Source: Haematobia irritans
Taxonomy: Eukaryota > Arthropoda > Insecta > Diptera > Muscidae
Length of the DNA stretch: 64,000 nucleotides
Direction: 5' to 3'
Assembly (NCBI RefSeq): GCF_050003625.1
Contig: NC_134397.1
Span: 271,182,070 to 271,246,069 of the forward strand
Positions within the stretch are counted from its first letter, which is position 1. The number at the start of each line of letters is the position of its first letter. This document shows, one piece after another, positions 1-10,707 of the stretch. A model generated the notes under the pieces. The model did no database searches and was not told the origin of the DNA. It saw only the letters and a program-made list of their open reading frames with translations. The translations under genes and the position numbers were made by a program.

Positions 1-735
1 CCATAGTGTTTTTGTCATTATTGTTGTTTTTGCTGTTTGACACCATATAATTTGCTGGCAATTTTTTGCTTTTGCTTTGTTTTTGTGCCTTATACTAGAT
101 AGGGGGGTACTATCGGTACATACATACGGATATATATACGTAAATTCCTTCCTATATGTATATATTTCATGTTGCGTCTATTTTACAAACATAATTTGTT
201 TTTATTTCATTTGCGGTTTTGATGGATTCTTCGTCGCAAGTAATGAATTGAAATTTTCGCCTATAAACATAGGTCAATACAACCAAGTGATTACCGTAGC
301 ACAATCCTTCGGATGAGAATAATAGATTGTGTGTAGTTTTACGAGGTTTTTCATTTTTACAAATGAATTCGTCATCGTCTTTGACGATAGCAAAGGAGGA
401 ACCTTAAAATACTGGAAAAGACAGAGGGTGTAGTTTGGCGGAAGAGAGTGCTGCTTTTGCCACTGACATGCATTTGTCGTAGTTGGTTTTTTGTGTGTTG
501 TCAATGGTAGTGTTGCTGTGGAATTTATCTTGAAAATACTTGAAATACTTTTGTTTTCTTTTTTTGCTAATTGAACACCAAATCATCAGGAGCTGTTGAA
601 TTCATAGTTAAAACTGCTCTTTTATTTGGCAATCAAGAAGAAAAACGATGTGATTGATGTTACATTAGATGCTTATAATCAAAATATTGTACCTGATCAA
701 AGCAAACAAAAATTAAAACGTAGAAAATATCGAAC
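1..735. other. AT-rich non-coding DNA upstream of the ash2 exons
   Basis: No convincing gene is seen. The stretch is AT-rich with short chance ORFs. The N-terminal exons of Ash2 (PHD/winged-helix part) are not recognisable here, so it is either an ash2 intron or the promoter of a short ash2 form. An open frame at about 608-781 encodes a basic segment (Lys/Arg rich, ending [10 protein letters not shown]) that overlaps the proposed ash2 first exon in another frame. I do not recognise it. Confidence 0.5.
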
Positions 736-2988
736 ATGGAGAGTGTGGTTACGCGTGATGAAGAACGTACGTAATATTTAACTTGATTTATGGTCTGCAC
801 CAAAACAGCTGGGTGGGTTTTTCGAATGTTCATTCGTCATGGCATACTATACATTGGGGTCTACATATAGAGATTATTAAACGTTACCCTTATAATACTC
901 TTTTACACACATAGCATATGTATATATATATTTCACTTTCAGCTTCATTGTCTAAAAACAATCGACAAAATAAACGCAAATTCCCTGGCACGGATTCTGG
1001 GCCTACGGGTAAAAAGGGAAGGCCAAGTTCCGACATTGCAGCCAATGTTAAATTACCAGCTCATGGTTATCCTTTGGAACATCCTTTCAACAAAGATGGT
1101 TATCGTTACATCCTAGCCGAACCAGATCCACATGCTCCATTTCGTCAAGAATTCGATGAGTCATCTGACTGGGCCGGTAAACCCATACCGGGATGGTTAT
1201 ATCGTACATTAGTGCCTAATAGCGTTCTATTGGCGCTGCATGATCGTGCACCTCAATTAAAGATTTCTGAAGATCGTTTAGCTGTAACCGGAGATAAAGG
1301 ATATTGCATGGTGAGAGCCACACATTGTAAGTAAAAAGAATTTTCATATCGTGGTCCTAAAAATTGGGCCTAATTTGATCACAAATTTTGGGTAAAGAAA
1401 ATTCGTTGAGGGTGTGTTAATCTTACCTTGTACAAGGAATGTATGTATGCATCATGAATTATTACATTCATAGATTATTCACTGAATAGTCTAAGTGAGC
1501 CCAAAAATATCGGGCTGTCAAAATACATAATCTACTCATGATCGTCCTTCTTTTACAAAAATTAAAAAAAAACAGTAACTTTTTATTAACATCAGGATGA
1601 CATAAGAAGTTGAGAAAAAGCCTCCAACAGAGATCGGCTGCACTGAGGTCTTAATGAATCTATAATAAACAATATGAATAGCTTCAGGAACAAGATCTTC
1701 TACAAATTCTGTTCTGCACATATTCGATCTTTCAAAAAATATCTTCGATCTGTATCCAAGGAACTATAACAATAAAAAAGCAGCAATATTTTCATAATTC
1801 ACAGTCAATGAAGGTACTTTCAGTATTACAAAGCACCAATGTTAGTCGCCATATTGTCATCCAAAGTGAAAAAAGTTCAATAAGCGGTATTTGTTGTTGG
1901 GAGATGGCAAACCGAATGTCATTAGTAAAATATATTTTATTAAACAGCTGATACCTTGAACATACCTTCCCAAATATGCCTTGGTCACAGTAAAATTTAA
2001 TTATGTTCATGTTCCTCTATATGCGAGGATAACTTTTCAACCATTGCAACAAACCATTCCCAGAAGATGCATTCTCTCAATAAATTTTCCATTTTTTCCA
2101 AATTTTCGAAATGACCGGATAACGAAAAATACTTCTACCATGAGATTATATTTCCACATTGAATCATATTAAATATATGTACAAAGCTTTAACCAATATT
2201 TTATATATTTTTAGCTGTAAATCGTGGTCGATGGTATTTCGAAGTTACAATAGAAGAGATGCCAGAAGGATCTGCAACACGTTTAGGCTGGGGTCAAGAA
2301 TATGGCAATTTACAAGCTCCTCTAGGTTATGACAAATTTGGTTACTCATGGCGATCACGAAAGGGAACACGTTTTAGTGAAAGTCACGGCAAACACTATA
2401 GTGATGCATATGTCGAAGGAGATACTTTGGGATTTCTCATCGATTTACCTGAGGAACGAGAACATGACTATTTACCCAATACATTTAAAGATAGGGTAAG
2501 ATATATATTCTATATCAAATTCAAAAAATTGGTAATGTGTATACGACCTTTTGTTTTTAGCCATTAGTTAAGTTTAAATCCCACTTGTATTATGAGGATA
2601 AGGATAAGATCCAGGAAACATTAAAAGGTTTACGAATTGCTCCCGGAAGTAAAATTGAATTCTTCAAAAACGGCCAATCGCAGGGCGTGGCGTTTAGTGA
2701 TATTTTTGCCGGTTCATATTATCCCACTATATCCATACATAAAAGCGCAACAGTAAGTGTAAATTTTGGTCCAAGCTTTAAGCATCCCGACGTATTGACA
2801 AACCACAAAGCTAAAGGGGTAATATAAAATAAATACAACATTTTTAAATTCTTATAAATCTTATTATTATATATTCACTACAGATGTTCGAGAGGGTTGA
2901 AGAACTAATATGCGAACAATCTTTGTCAGATTTGCTTTACTTAACCGAGAATGAGGGTAGACTACGTTTGGATAATTTTAATATTTAG
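736..2988 (+). CDS. ash2: Set1/Ash2 histone methyltransferase complex subunit ASH2 (C-terminal SPRY part; 5' exon tentative)
   Basis: Ash2 is a core subunit of the nuclear SET1/Trithorax (COMPASS) complexes that methylate histone H3 lysine 4; with RbBP5 it activates the SET-domain enzyme. Exons: join(736..766, 943..1326, 2215..2495, 2561..2818, 2884..2988), all GT-AG and phase-compatible, giving 352 aa. The first 31 bp (Met-Glu-Ser-Val...) are inferred only from an ATG plus a phase-matched GTACGT donor. The other four exons are near-certain: the linker [20 protein letters not shown], the SPRY strands ([61 protein letters not shown]) and a C-terminal helix [18 protein letters not shown] that corresponds to the DPY-30 binding motif. 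The PHD-like and winged-helix N-terminus of full-length Ash2 is absent, so upstream exons probably lie outside the window, or this is a short isoform. A poly(A) signal follows at 3017. Confidence 0.93.
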
Positions 2989-3016
2989 ACTTAAGAAGGC
3001 AGAGGTGAAAGTTTTT

Positions 3017-3022
3017 AATAAA
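3017..3022 (+). terminator. Poly(A) signal of ash2
   Basis: Canonical AATAAA 29 bp after the ash2 stop codon, in the gap before the convergent gene on the other strand. Confidence 0.6.
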
Positions 3023-3345
3023 ATGAAATCGTAAAGAAATATGTAACCATAGTTTAATTTCGTATAAAATTAGACATTAAAACGGGTGTGGAAACCCCCC
3101 TCTCCTGTTTGAACTTGGCTATAATAAGACGGTCTACCATATTCATGTAGTTGTTTCAATAATCATCCCTTAGTTGGAACAGCAAACATTTTTCGCTGCA
3201 TGCCTTAATGCTACTCACATTAGAACAATGCGAAATGTTTTTAATTTTTGTACATTGCATACGCACATATATTTAAATGTATTTTTATAAAAATACATTT
3301 TTTTACGAAAAAAAGTTATTTATATATGTCTAACTTTCTCAGTTT

Positions 3346-4599
3346 TTACTTAAAAGCATTAAACTTTGAGGCACTATATGGTAAATATAAGGCATTTAAC
3401 ATAGTTCTAGGTTGATATTGTACTGCTGCTGAAATCGATCTTCCAGAGGAATTCGAAGTATTATTGGTCTGTGTTGAAGCTGTTGAGAATCCACTGATGA
3501 TATCTCCCCTTTTCATAGCCGTCCTATGATGAGGCTTAAAACTATTCATATTTGGTCGTGAAATATTTCCCTCTGGGTGCTGTCTCATGCGTGTTATGTT
3601 TGCCTCACTCGAACTGGATATTGTTGTAGGCTGCGAATTGTATTGATGCACCATCGCCTGTTGCCGTGATGGTATGGCTGGTAACACAATTGAGTTGCGG
3701 TTATTAAAAAACCGATTTGCAGTCAATGGTACATGCCAGGCGGATCTGTGTCCTGTAAGAAATCTTGATCTCGTCTTTTGATCCTGGCTCAAAATGGCAG
3801 ATTTGGCTTGTGGCGGCTGAACCTGTGTCAATTGCACAAAACTAGGCCTGCCAAGACTTCGAAATTTTCTTGACGATTCAAGAACATTTAAAATGGGAGG
3901 CATACGGAGGCGTTGTTGCATGCTTGGCTGGATAATAGGAACATTTACGGGAGCTGGTGGAGTTTGCAATGAATATGACGAAGACGAACTGGCGCATTTT
4001 CGTTTATTTGAAGATTTTTGCATTTGATCTCTTTCACTTAGTTTCAAAGGCACTGAGGTTAATGTGAAGTTTTGTAGCAAATTTGTATTGCTTTTACCTG
4101 AAGGCTTCCTTACGGGAGATATTGGCGTTTTCGAAAATGTTTCTTCTTCATTTATCAATCTGTCTCTTGTTAATGTTAAATTATCGTCACCGTCCAAATC
4201 ACCTTCGTCAGAACTAAGATTCAATGACTCAAGCTCTAGTGTTTCTGAGCTTACGTTTTTCATATCCTTTGTTGTTACCTTTCGACTGATTAGTTGTGGA
4301 AATTTTTTCTGCCAATCTAAAATTTCTTTACTTAATTCGGGATCTGTGGATACTTCTCTACCGGCTAACATTTGCTCAACCTTCTCCCATTCAATTTGGT
4401 TTTGTTTAATAGAATCATCTGCCCATGGAATAGAGCCAATACTACTCCTATCAACACTGCTAGAAGTGTATGGTACGTGAGTATATTCGCCATCCTCGAA
4501 ATCTTGTTCGTCTTCATCATCACCAAACAAATCATCTTCGTCAAAGCTTGGAGAAGTTAGAGCCGTTGGTTTTATATAAAATCCTAGACTAGATGTCAT
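3346..4599 (-). CDS. Uncharacterised acidic/Ser-rich protein, possible FAM149 (DUF3719) relative
   Basis: One uninterrupted exon of 417 codons from ATG at 4599 to the stop at 3346. Residues about 20-38 are very acidic (DEDDLFGDDEDEQDFEDGEY). Residues 69-105 form the most conserved-looking block, pattern EWEKVEQMLAGRE...ELSKEILDWQKKFPQL, which resembles the W-x-x-x-E...E-x-x-x-W-x-x-x-FP-x-L signature I associate with the DUF3719 domain of FAM149 proteins (ciliary proteins in vertebrates). The remainder is Ser/Thr/Asn/Gln-rich, low complexity and probably disordered; the C-terminus is basic. No signal peptide or membrane segment is visible. It is convergent with ash2 and divergent from CLASRP. 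That it is a real gene is well supported by length and codon use; the family call is a weak inference from memory. Confidence 0.8.
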   Translation of the reverse strand: MTSSLGFYIKPTALTSPSFDEDDLFGDDEDEQDFEDGEYTHVPYTSSSVDRSSIGSIPWADDSIKQNQIEWEKVEQMLAGREVSTDPELSKEILDWQKKFPQLISRKVTTKDMKNVSSETLELESLNLSSDEGDLDGDDNLTLTRDRLINEEETFSKTPISPVRKPSGKSNTNLLQNFTLTSVPLKLSERDQMQKSSNKRKCASSSSSYSLQTPPAPVNVPIIQPSMQQRLRMPPILNVLESSRKFRSLGRPSFVQLTQVQPPQAKSAILSQDQKTRSRFLTGHRSAWHVPLTANRFFNNRNSIVLPAIPSRQQAMVHQYNSQPTTISSSSEANITRMRQHPEGNISRPNMNSFKPHHRTAMKRGDIISGFSTASTQTNNTSNSSGRSISAAVQYQPRTMLNALYLPYSASKFNAFK

Positions 4600-5101
4600 T
4601 CTATGAGTTTTTAGAATCGTACTATAGCAGTGGAAATTTAACCAACTTTCCTTTCGTAAATATGTTTTTGTCGAAAATTAATCCTTTCACTCCGAATTGT
4701 ATCTCATTTAACCCCTCTGCAAAAGTCCTTGCTGGTTGTCCTTGTGAAATTAACGGTTGTTTTTCATAGTAGCAACAGTGACAATATACACGATGCGCCA
4801 CCTCGAAACTATAATAGATGAAGCGACATCTGTGTCAATAAGCGCAAACGTTTGATAAATGTTCATATTCAACACGCTTTTAAACAATTTGCTTAAAATT
4901 CAATTTGAGAAAATATTGAGATAATCGCCTTCGAATTAAATAATTCTCAAGGCGCTCGCTACCATATATTCTTAAAGCCAGTATCTTATTGTCTTTATTT
5001 TTTTTTATTATTTATCGTGTCGATAAAACAACTGATACCATACAAATTTAATTTAATAACTACAACTTTTCAATACCGACAGCTCTTTTCCGGTGTAATT
5101 T
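4600..5101. other. Intergenic, upstream of the 417-aa gene
   Basis: Non-coding DNA at the head of the divergent pair (417-aa gene to the left, CLASRP to the right). It should contain the promoter of the left gene. No TATA box or clear initiator stands out. Confidence 0.4.
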
Positions 5102-5331
5102 ATGCGCTTTACAGACTATCAGTTATTCCGGACGGAATGTCGGTGTTTGTAAAGAATCTTACAGTGTGTCGGATCGATACGACTTGTCGGCGATGAATAA
5201 CCGGTAAATGTGTTATCGATCCCATAAAAATGCAGCAGTATCGATTTTGCCTTCGGACTTAACTTATATGTGCACAATATATGGGACGCGAGCACTGTCG
5301 TCCGGAATAACTGATAGTCTGTAAAGGGCAT
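5102..5331. mobile_element. 230-bp MITE with 32-bp terminal inverted repeats
   Basis: Arms 5102-5133 and 5300-5331 are reverse complements at 31 of 32 positions (core CTTTACAGACTATCAGTTAT). There is no coding capacity. The 198-bp interior contains several ATCGAT-type motifs. No target-site duplication is clear. It sits in the divergent promoter region between the 417-aa gene and CLASRP. The superfamily is unknown. Confidence 0.75.
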
Positions 5332-5344
5332 TAGAATTCATATA

Positions 5345-5680
5345 CGAATGTTTTCATGGTGGGAATTCTAAGACGAGCTAGCTTTCATTTGATTTGAAAA
5401 AGATTTAATTTGGGATTAAAAAGGTTTTATTTAATTAGAAAAGTAATGTATTAAATTTGAGAAAGGTTTTCTTTTTTACTGACAATCGATTTTCTTGCTG
5501 TTCCAATCTTTTGTATATAATACTTAATTTTTATTAAAAGATTGTGTGCTAGTATAGGTTTAATAGTTAGTTTTAAGTCAATTGTTCCTTAATTGTACTA
5601 AATTCTATCAACATGTTGTCCTATAGGGCGTTGGTTGATTAAATAAATGAATGAATAAATAAATAAATGAATAAATAACA
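5345..5680 (+). mobile_element. Probable 3' tail of a 5'-truncated non-LTR retrotransposon
   Basis: T-rich sequence ends with a phrase CTATAGGGCGTTGGTTGATT followed at 5640-5678 by (AAATAAATGAAT)-type repeats. A tail of TAAA/TGAA repeats after a short GC-richer block is how Jockey/CR1-like elements end in flies, and the element at 62.3-63.8 kb has the same tail style. No coding sequence remains. The left boundary is approximate. Confidence 0.45.
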
Positions 5681-6206
5681 ATATGCTTATGGAATCTTCT
5701 ATATATGCATTTGAAAGGCACTTGTATGATAAGTTAATTTGTTTCGAAATAGACGCATAGTAACTATACTTTGAAAGCAGACACCGTGGTATCTCAAAAT
5801 CCCAAAATTTTTTAACAATTAATAGAGGCACTAAAAAACGCTTTTTTCTCTCTTAAATTTACTCCCACCGTCAGCATAGGCAGAAGATTTACTTGGCAAT
5901 CAGTGGAAAAACCAACGATTTCATTTATAACTTCGTAACTTGAAAACTTCCCACTAGTGGCGAAGCTATTCGGATAGGGATATACGTTTCAATTTAGTTG
6001 CTAGAAGTAGATTTATATGTTGGCAACGTTCAAGAAACGAGTTGCCAACTGTGTTTCAACCGGCAATTTTTGCTTGCAACTTTAATTACCTATAGAATTC
6101 AATAACGTTCCAACGTAAATCAAATGATTATTTTTCATGTGTCACATTATTCGACTACAAAACTTGGTGAAGTTCTAATTAATTTCTAAGGAGACATTGT
6201 GGAAAA
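5681..6206. other. Intergenic, upstream of CLASRP
   Basis: No ORF of interest. The stretch should carry the CLASRP promoter and 5'UTR. The ATG at 6207 is preceded by AAAA, acceptable for a fly start context. Confidence 0.4.
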
Positions 6207-9200
6207 ATGTGGCACGAAGCCCGAAAGCAAGAGCGTCGTATCAGAGGATTGATAGTGGACTACAGGCGTCGCGCCGAAAGACGGCAGGATTTTTATGAGA
6301 AAATAGTAAGTAGGCAATAGACGATAATCTTCAACAACTGTGCGTAATAAGTCATTTAATTCCAGCAAGCTGACCCCACACAATTCATACAGATCCATGG
6401 AAGAAGATGCAAAATTCATTTAGATCCTGCCGTTGCAGCCGCTGGAGATGGTGCCGCAATCATGCAAGTGATATTGAATTTATACGTTCACTATTCTTTT
6501 GTTTTATGTCATCCTGAAATTCCACTTTTCGAAGGGGTAGTTTGTAGTTAGGATAGAAAGATGTAGCTAAAACTGGTTGTAGAACAATGGAAAGTACACT
6601 TACTTCCATATGACAGTTTCTTTCCTGCAATAATAATTATAAGTTCTCAGGGCGTTTGATGCCTTTGCAAATGCAACTAATAATTATCTTCATAACGAGT
6701 TGCACTACGAGTTTTGTAAGTTCAATAAACTCCTAAGTTTGTACTAGGCCAATGATATGTCCCTGATATTAAGTATTAAACATAGTTGAGAAAGTTCCAA
6801 TTCATACTATTGCCCGTAAGATCATCTGCCACATATGTTCTATTTGTAATAGAGGTACAGGGTTTTGAACGCCTATTTTACTTTGTCGACTTGGTTATGT
6901 GAAACACGGTATATGATCTTAGTTTTTTTTTTATTTGCATAGTAGAATTCACATTTCTCCTTTTTTCTAGTACATCATTTATATATTGATTTTTTTACTG
7001 ATACCTAGTTAATCCAAAAAGATTTGTTCTCGAATTCAATACAATTTGTTGTTAACTGCTTATTGAAATAATTATGTTAATAATACTACGTCTAAACTTT
7101 ATATTAACATTTTTACATGTTAGGATAGTAAGTCAAATGGACACCCATTCTTTCATTATAATTTTTTCTTTAAGATTTTTTGCGAAATATCTATAGCATA
7201 ATTTCTTTGTTAAATTTTGTAATTTGAAACTGTGCGGATCATATATTTTTGAAATATGGAAAGATTAGAAAAATTGTTCATTTGCCTTCTCAGTTTTGTA
7301 ATTTGAGTCCGTTCGGCGGAAATATATACTTCAAATATGAAAATATCGCGTTATCGTCAAATATATTTTGACTTTTCTAATTTTCAAGATTTGGAAAAAT
7401 TGATCTTCGACTTTTTATTTATTACGCTTTAAATATATAACTAATTAAAATTTATTTCCAGTGTACCTTGGCAAGGCCAACATGACAATCTTATTGATCG
7501 ATTTGATGTGCGTGCTCATCTAGATTATATACCACCTGTAAATAAGACCACCGACCAAGATGCCGAATTGTCACAAGAAGAACGTCAGTGCAATTACGAA
7601 CGTTATCGTATATTGGCGCAGAATGATTTTTTGAATTTAACTGAAGAGAAATTTCTACACCAACTTTTTCTTGAGGAACAGTTTGGTGCTAATGCTCCCC
7701 TCGATGTTGGTCAAGGAAATCAAGGGAAGAAAAAATCTCAAAAGTCGGGAGCCGCTATTGGCTACTCATACGATGATTCTACACTAGATGCAGGTATTGC
7801 AGGTCCAATTGATACGCAACAACCGTTTGCCCATTTGAAACATGTTAATGTTGGTGGAGCAACAGGATCGAAAAAGACTGAAAACGAATCAGATACCGAA
7901 TCTGATTCTGATATCGATATGGATGTTTCAATAGACGTATCAAAATTAGATACCAGTCAGGCACATGAACTAAATGCTTGCGGCCGTAATTACGGTATGC
8001 AAAGTAATGATTTTTATTCCTACCTCACGAAAGATGCAGACGAAGCTGATGCCCTACGCATAGCTAGAGAAGAAGAGAGAGAGAAAATGTTATTGGGTGG
8101 ACGCAAATCAAGGCGCGAGAGAAGAGCACAAAAAGAACGGCGTTTGGCACGACGTACATTCAGTCCTCCCAGTTACGCTGCTAAAGAAGATAAAGCAGGC
8201 AAAGATGAAGAGAGCGATTCCAGATCGCCGTCACCCTCAGAGACCACAGAGAAAATTACGTATATTACGTCATTTGGAGGAGAAGATGAATTGCAGCCGC
8301 ATTCAAAGATTACCATAACATTGGGCAAAGGCGCGAGCACTTTAGGAGCATCCTGTGTGGATGCCAGTACGTCGTCCCATGCAAGCACATACGCACAAAA
8401 AGTTAAAGAAAATTTGGACAAGCTAAAGAAACTAAACGAGCCCAGCAGCAAAAGAGGGTCATCGCGTAGTAGAAGTCGTAGTTATTCGCGATCAAGGAGT
8501 CGGTCGAGGAAAAGATCGTACAGAAGCTCCAGGAGATCATACTCACGAAGTCCATCATATAAAAGGCGACGCAGAAGCCCAAAAAGAAGCAGATCCCGTT
8601 CTAGGTCTAGATCAAGGTCATTATCCCGTCGGCACTCTCGCCGTTACAGAAGCCCCTATAGAAGATCGCACTCGAAATCAACAAGATCACGTCGTAGACG
8701 ATATTCTTCTTCATCCTCAAGCCATTCATCAAAAAAGAGCTCAATATCTCCACGTAGATCTTCGAGAAGATCTAGTAGATATAGTCCCAAGCATGACAAA
8801 GCTGTGAGGAAAAAATCCACAAGCCCCACGCTCAAGAGCAAGTTAAGATTATCACCGGTGAAGGAAAAGTCACCCATGCAGCAAATGGAAAAGCAAACCA
8901 AACAAATAGAAAGTACATTGGATGTTCTATCAGTACCACCACCACCTCCCCCTATAGCTGTCGAAGATGTAAATAGAGTACAAGTTCCAGCTGTTACAAC
9001 TGTTATTGAACCTCCGCCACCACCTCTTAAACGATATTATGGTCGCAAACGAGGAGAATACTCCTCCTCCTCAAACAGCGATTCGGAATCAGAGGAAGAT
9101 TCAAAAGCTGCTAAGTCGGCAGAAAATACAGACGTACAAGAAGCCATGGATATGGATACTACGTAAGTGTAATGTTGAATCCACATGAGTATTTTCATAT

Positions 9201-10707
9201 TTGTCCCTGAATCTCAAACCTAGTATCCTTACTAAACCGTGTTGTCTATTTTAGCTCGGAAAAATCAAATCCTTTGCCATCAACATCTTCATCGTATAAG
9301 GGTAAACTGCAACAAACAGGCAAATACGGCACGAACACATCAGTTATTAGTAATGCTCCCGAGACCAAAGTCAGTAAGAACCAACAAATAGTAGAAATGC
9401 TTCACACATCTTGGAGACCACAAACCACATAGTCAAATTAGCAATTCAAAATCTATATCAAAACCAATCAATCGACATGACTCTTTTGACCACATAATTG
9501 AACTTATCATGGACGGATTTCGGTTTGGACGATATAAATATTTTGACATTATTTTTCATTTTTATTTGAATATCGGACATAACATATCTAAATAATTTAC
9601 CTAAGACCCTTTATAATTTTTTTAATTAGCGAAAGTGGTTTCTTACAGGTTTCTTCTTCAGGCACAAGTGGAACTGGTGGCGGCAGTGGTCGTTTGAATT
9701 TGCGTGAACGGCTTAAAAAGAAAATGCAGAATTTGCTTAATAAGCAATGTAAGCGAGTGTACAGTGCGACACCAATATGAAATTTATTTTTTTTATTGGA
9801 CATTATTTTTAATGATATGTTTTTTTGATATTGATATAGATAAAGCAGATAAGAAAGCTGAAATTGAGAAAACCGAAAGAGAGCGTCAAATGCAGCAAGA
9901 ACGTTACGAAGAAATGCGAGAATTGGCCATTAAGTTAAGGCGAAGGTAAGATATTTTTGCAACACGTATGTATAAGGTGTGATTGTTATATGGTAAATTT
10001 TTATTTCCAGACAACGTGAAATTCGTCATCGCTATGGCACTCCTAATAGTAAGGGAGCTTCTGAAAGTGAAACTTCGGAATATGCGGCAGCTATTGCCGC
10101 TAATAGAGACGACAAGTCCCAGAGTAGTGAAAGATCGTTAAGAAAATCTCCCATCACAAGAAGATCCCGCAGTCGTTCGAGGCAAAGGTCGCAACGCAAA
10201 TCTCCTGTGGCTAGACGATCGAATAGTCGATCAAGGAATCCAAAATCACGATCACAGTCTCGAAGTAGACGTAGTAACTCTCGACGACGAAGACGTAGTA
10301 TGTCACGATCCAGACGACGGGAACCGAGCCTTGAGCGTACCTCTCGTTTCACTGGAAGTTCTCGGTATGATGATCGTCAAAGACGATCCCGATCAAGGAA
10401 TGAAAGAGAGCGTGGTAATAGAGATAGGGACAGAGAACGGGAACGCGAACGCGAAAGAGAGCGAGAAAAAGATAGGGATCGGGATAGGGACAGAGAGAGG
10501 GAAAGGGAAAGACAAAGACATGGTAGTGACCGTTTCCGTTCATATAGAGATACAGGGGATATTCGTGATCGTTCGGATAGGGATAGGGGTTATCGGGATC
10601 GCGGCGGTGATGGCAATCCACAGCAATCTTCAACTACCTCATCAACGTCTACAAGTCGAGTTGTTATTTCAGCTCCACCAAAATTGAAAAAATTGGTGGA
10701 CTACTAA
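6207..10707 (+). CDS. CLASRP: CLK4-associating serine/arginine-rich protein (CLASRP/SWAP2)
   Basis: A nuclear SR-type splicing regulator known to bind CLK kinases. Exons: join(6207..6305, 6366..6463, 7462..9162, 9255..9373, 9662..9748, 9840..9945, 10011..10707), giving 968 aa with all phases consistent. N-terminus MWHEARKQERRIRGLIVDYR, then VPWQGQHDNLIDRFDVRAHL and CNYERYR, match the SWAP N-terminal (DRY_EERY) domain of the family. Residues about 130-180 are acidic. EKITYITSFGG and an arginine/serine-rich region follow in exon 3, then PPPPPP tracts. Exons 5-6 hold the conserved helix LNLRERLKKKMQNLLNKQ...KADKKAE, and exon 7 a second RS block and an (RE/RD)n run (10435-10520). Intron 2 has a GC donor. 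The join of exons 4 and 5 (A|GC, Ser) was chosen by phase and is the least certain. Divergent from the 417-aa gene; poly(A) signal at 10950. Confidence 0.93.
6464..7461 (+). other. GC-AG intron of CLASRP (intron 2, 998 bp)
   Basis: The coding frame requires exon 2 to end in ATCAT and exon 3 to begin TGTACCTTGG (Ile-Val-Pro-Trp), so the intron starts GCAAGT and ends TTCCAG. No GT in the right phase lies beside the boundary. Apart from the C, the donor matches the consensus well, as expected for functional GC donors. The intron is AT-rich with no recognised element. Confidence 0.8.

Noticed and set aside
5119..5331. 70-codon minus-strand frame
   Set aside because: It starts inside one inverted arm of the MITE at 5102-5331 and covers the MITE interior; no protein similarity.
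9163..9254. CLASRP ending at the in-frame stop at 9164-9166 (read-through of the donor)
   Set aside because: A strong GTAAGT donor sits two bases before the stop, and the conserved C-terminal CLASRP helix is found in the downstream exons in the right phase.
10032..10633. Arg/Leu/Asp- and Tyr/Pro-rich frames antisense to CLASRP, and other-frame reads of the same exon
   Set aside because: Shadows of the RS/RE-rich coding repeat of CLASRP exon 7.
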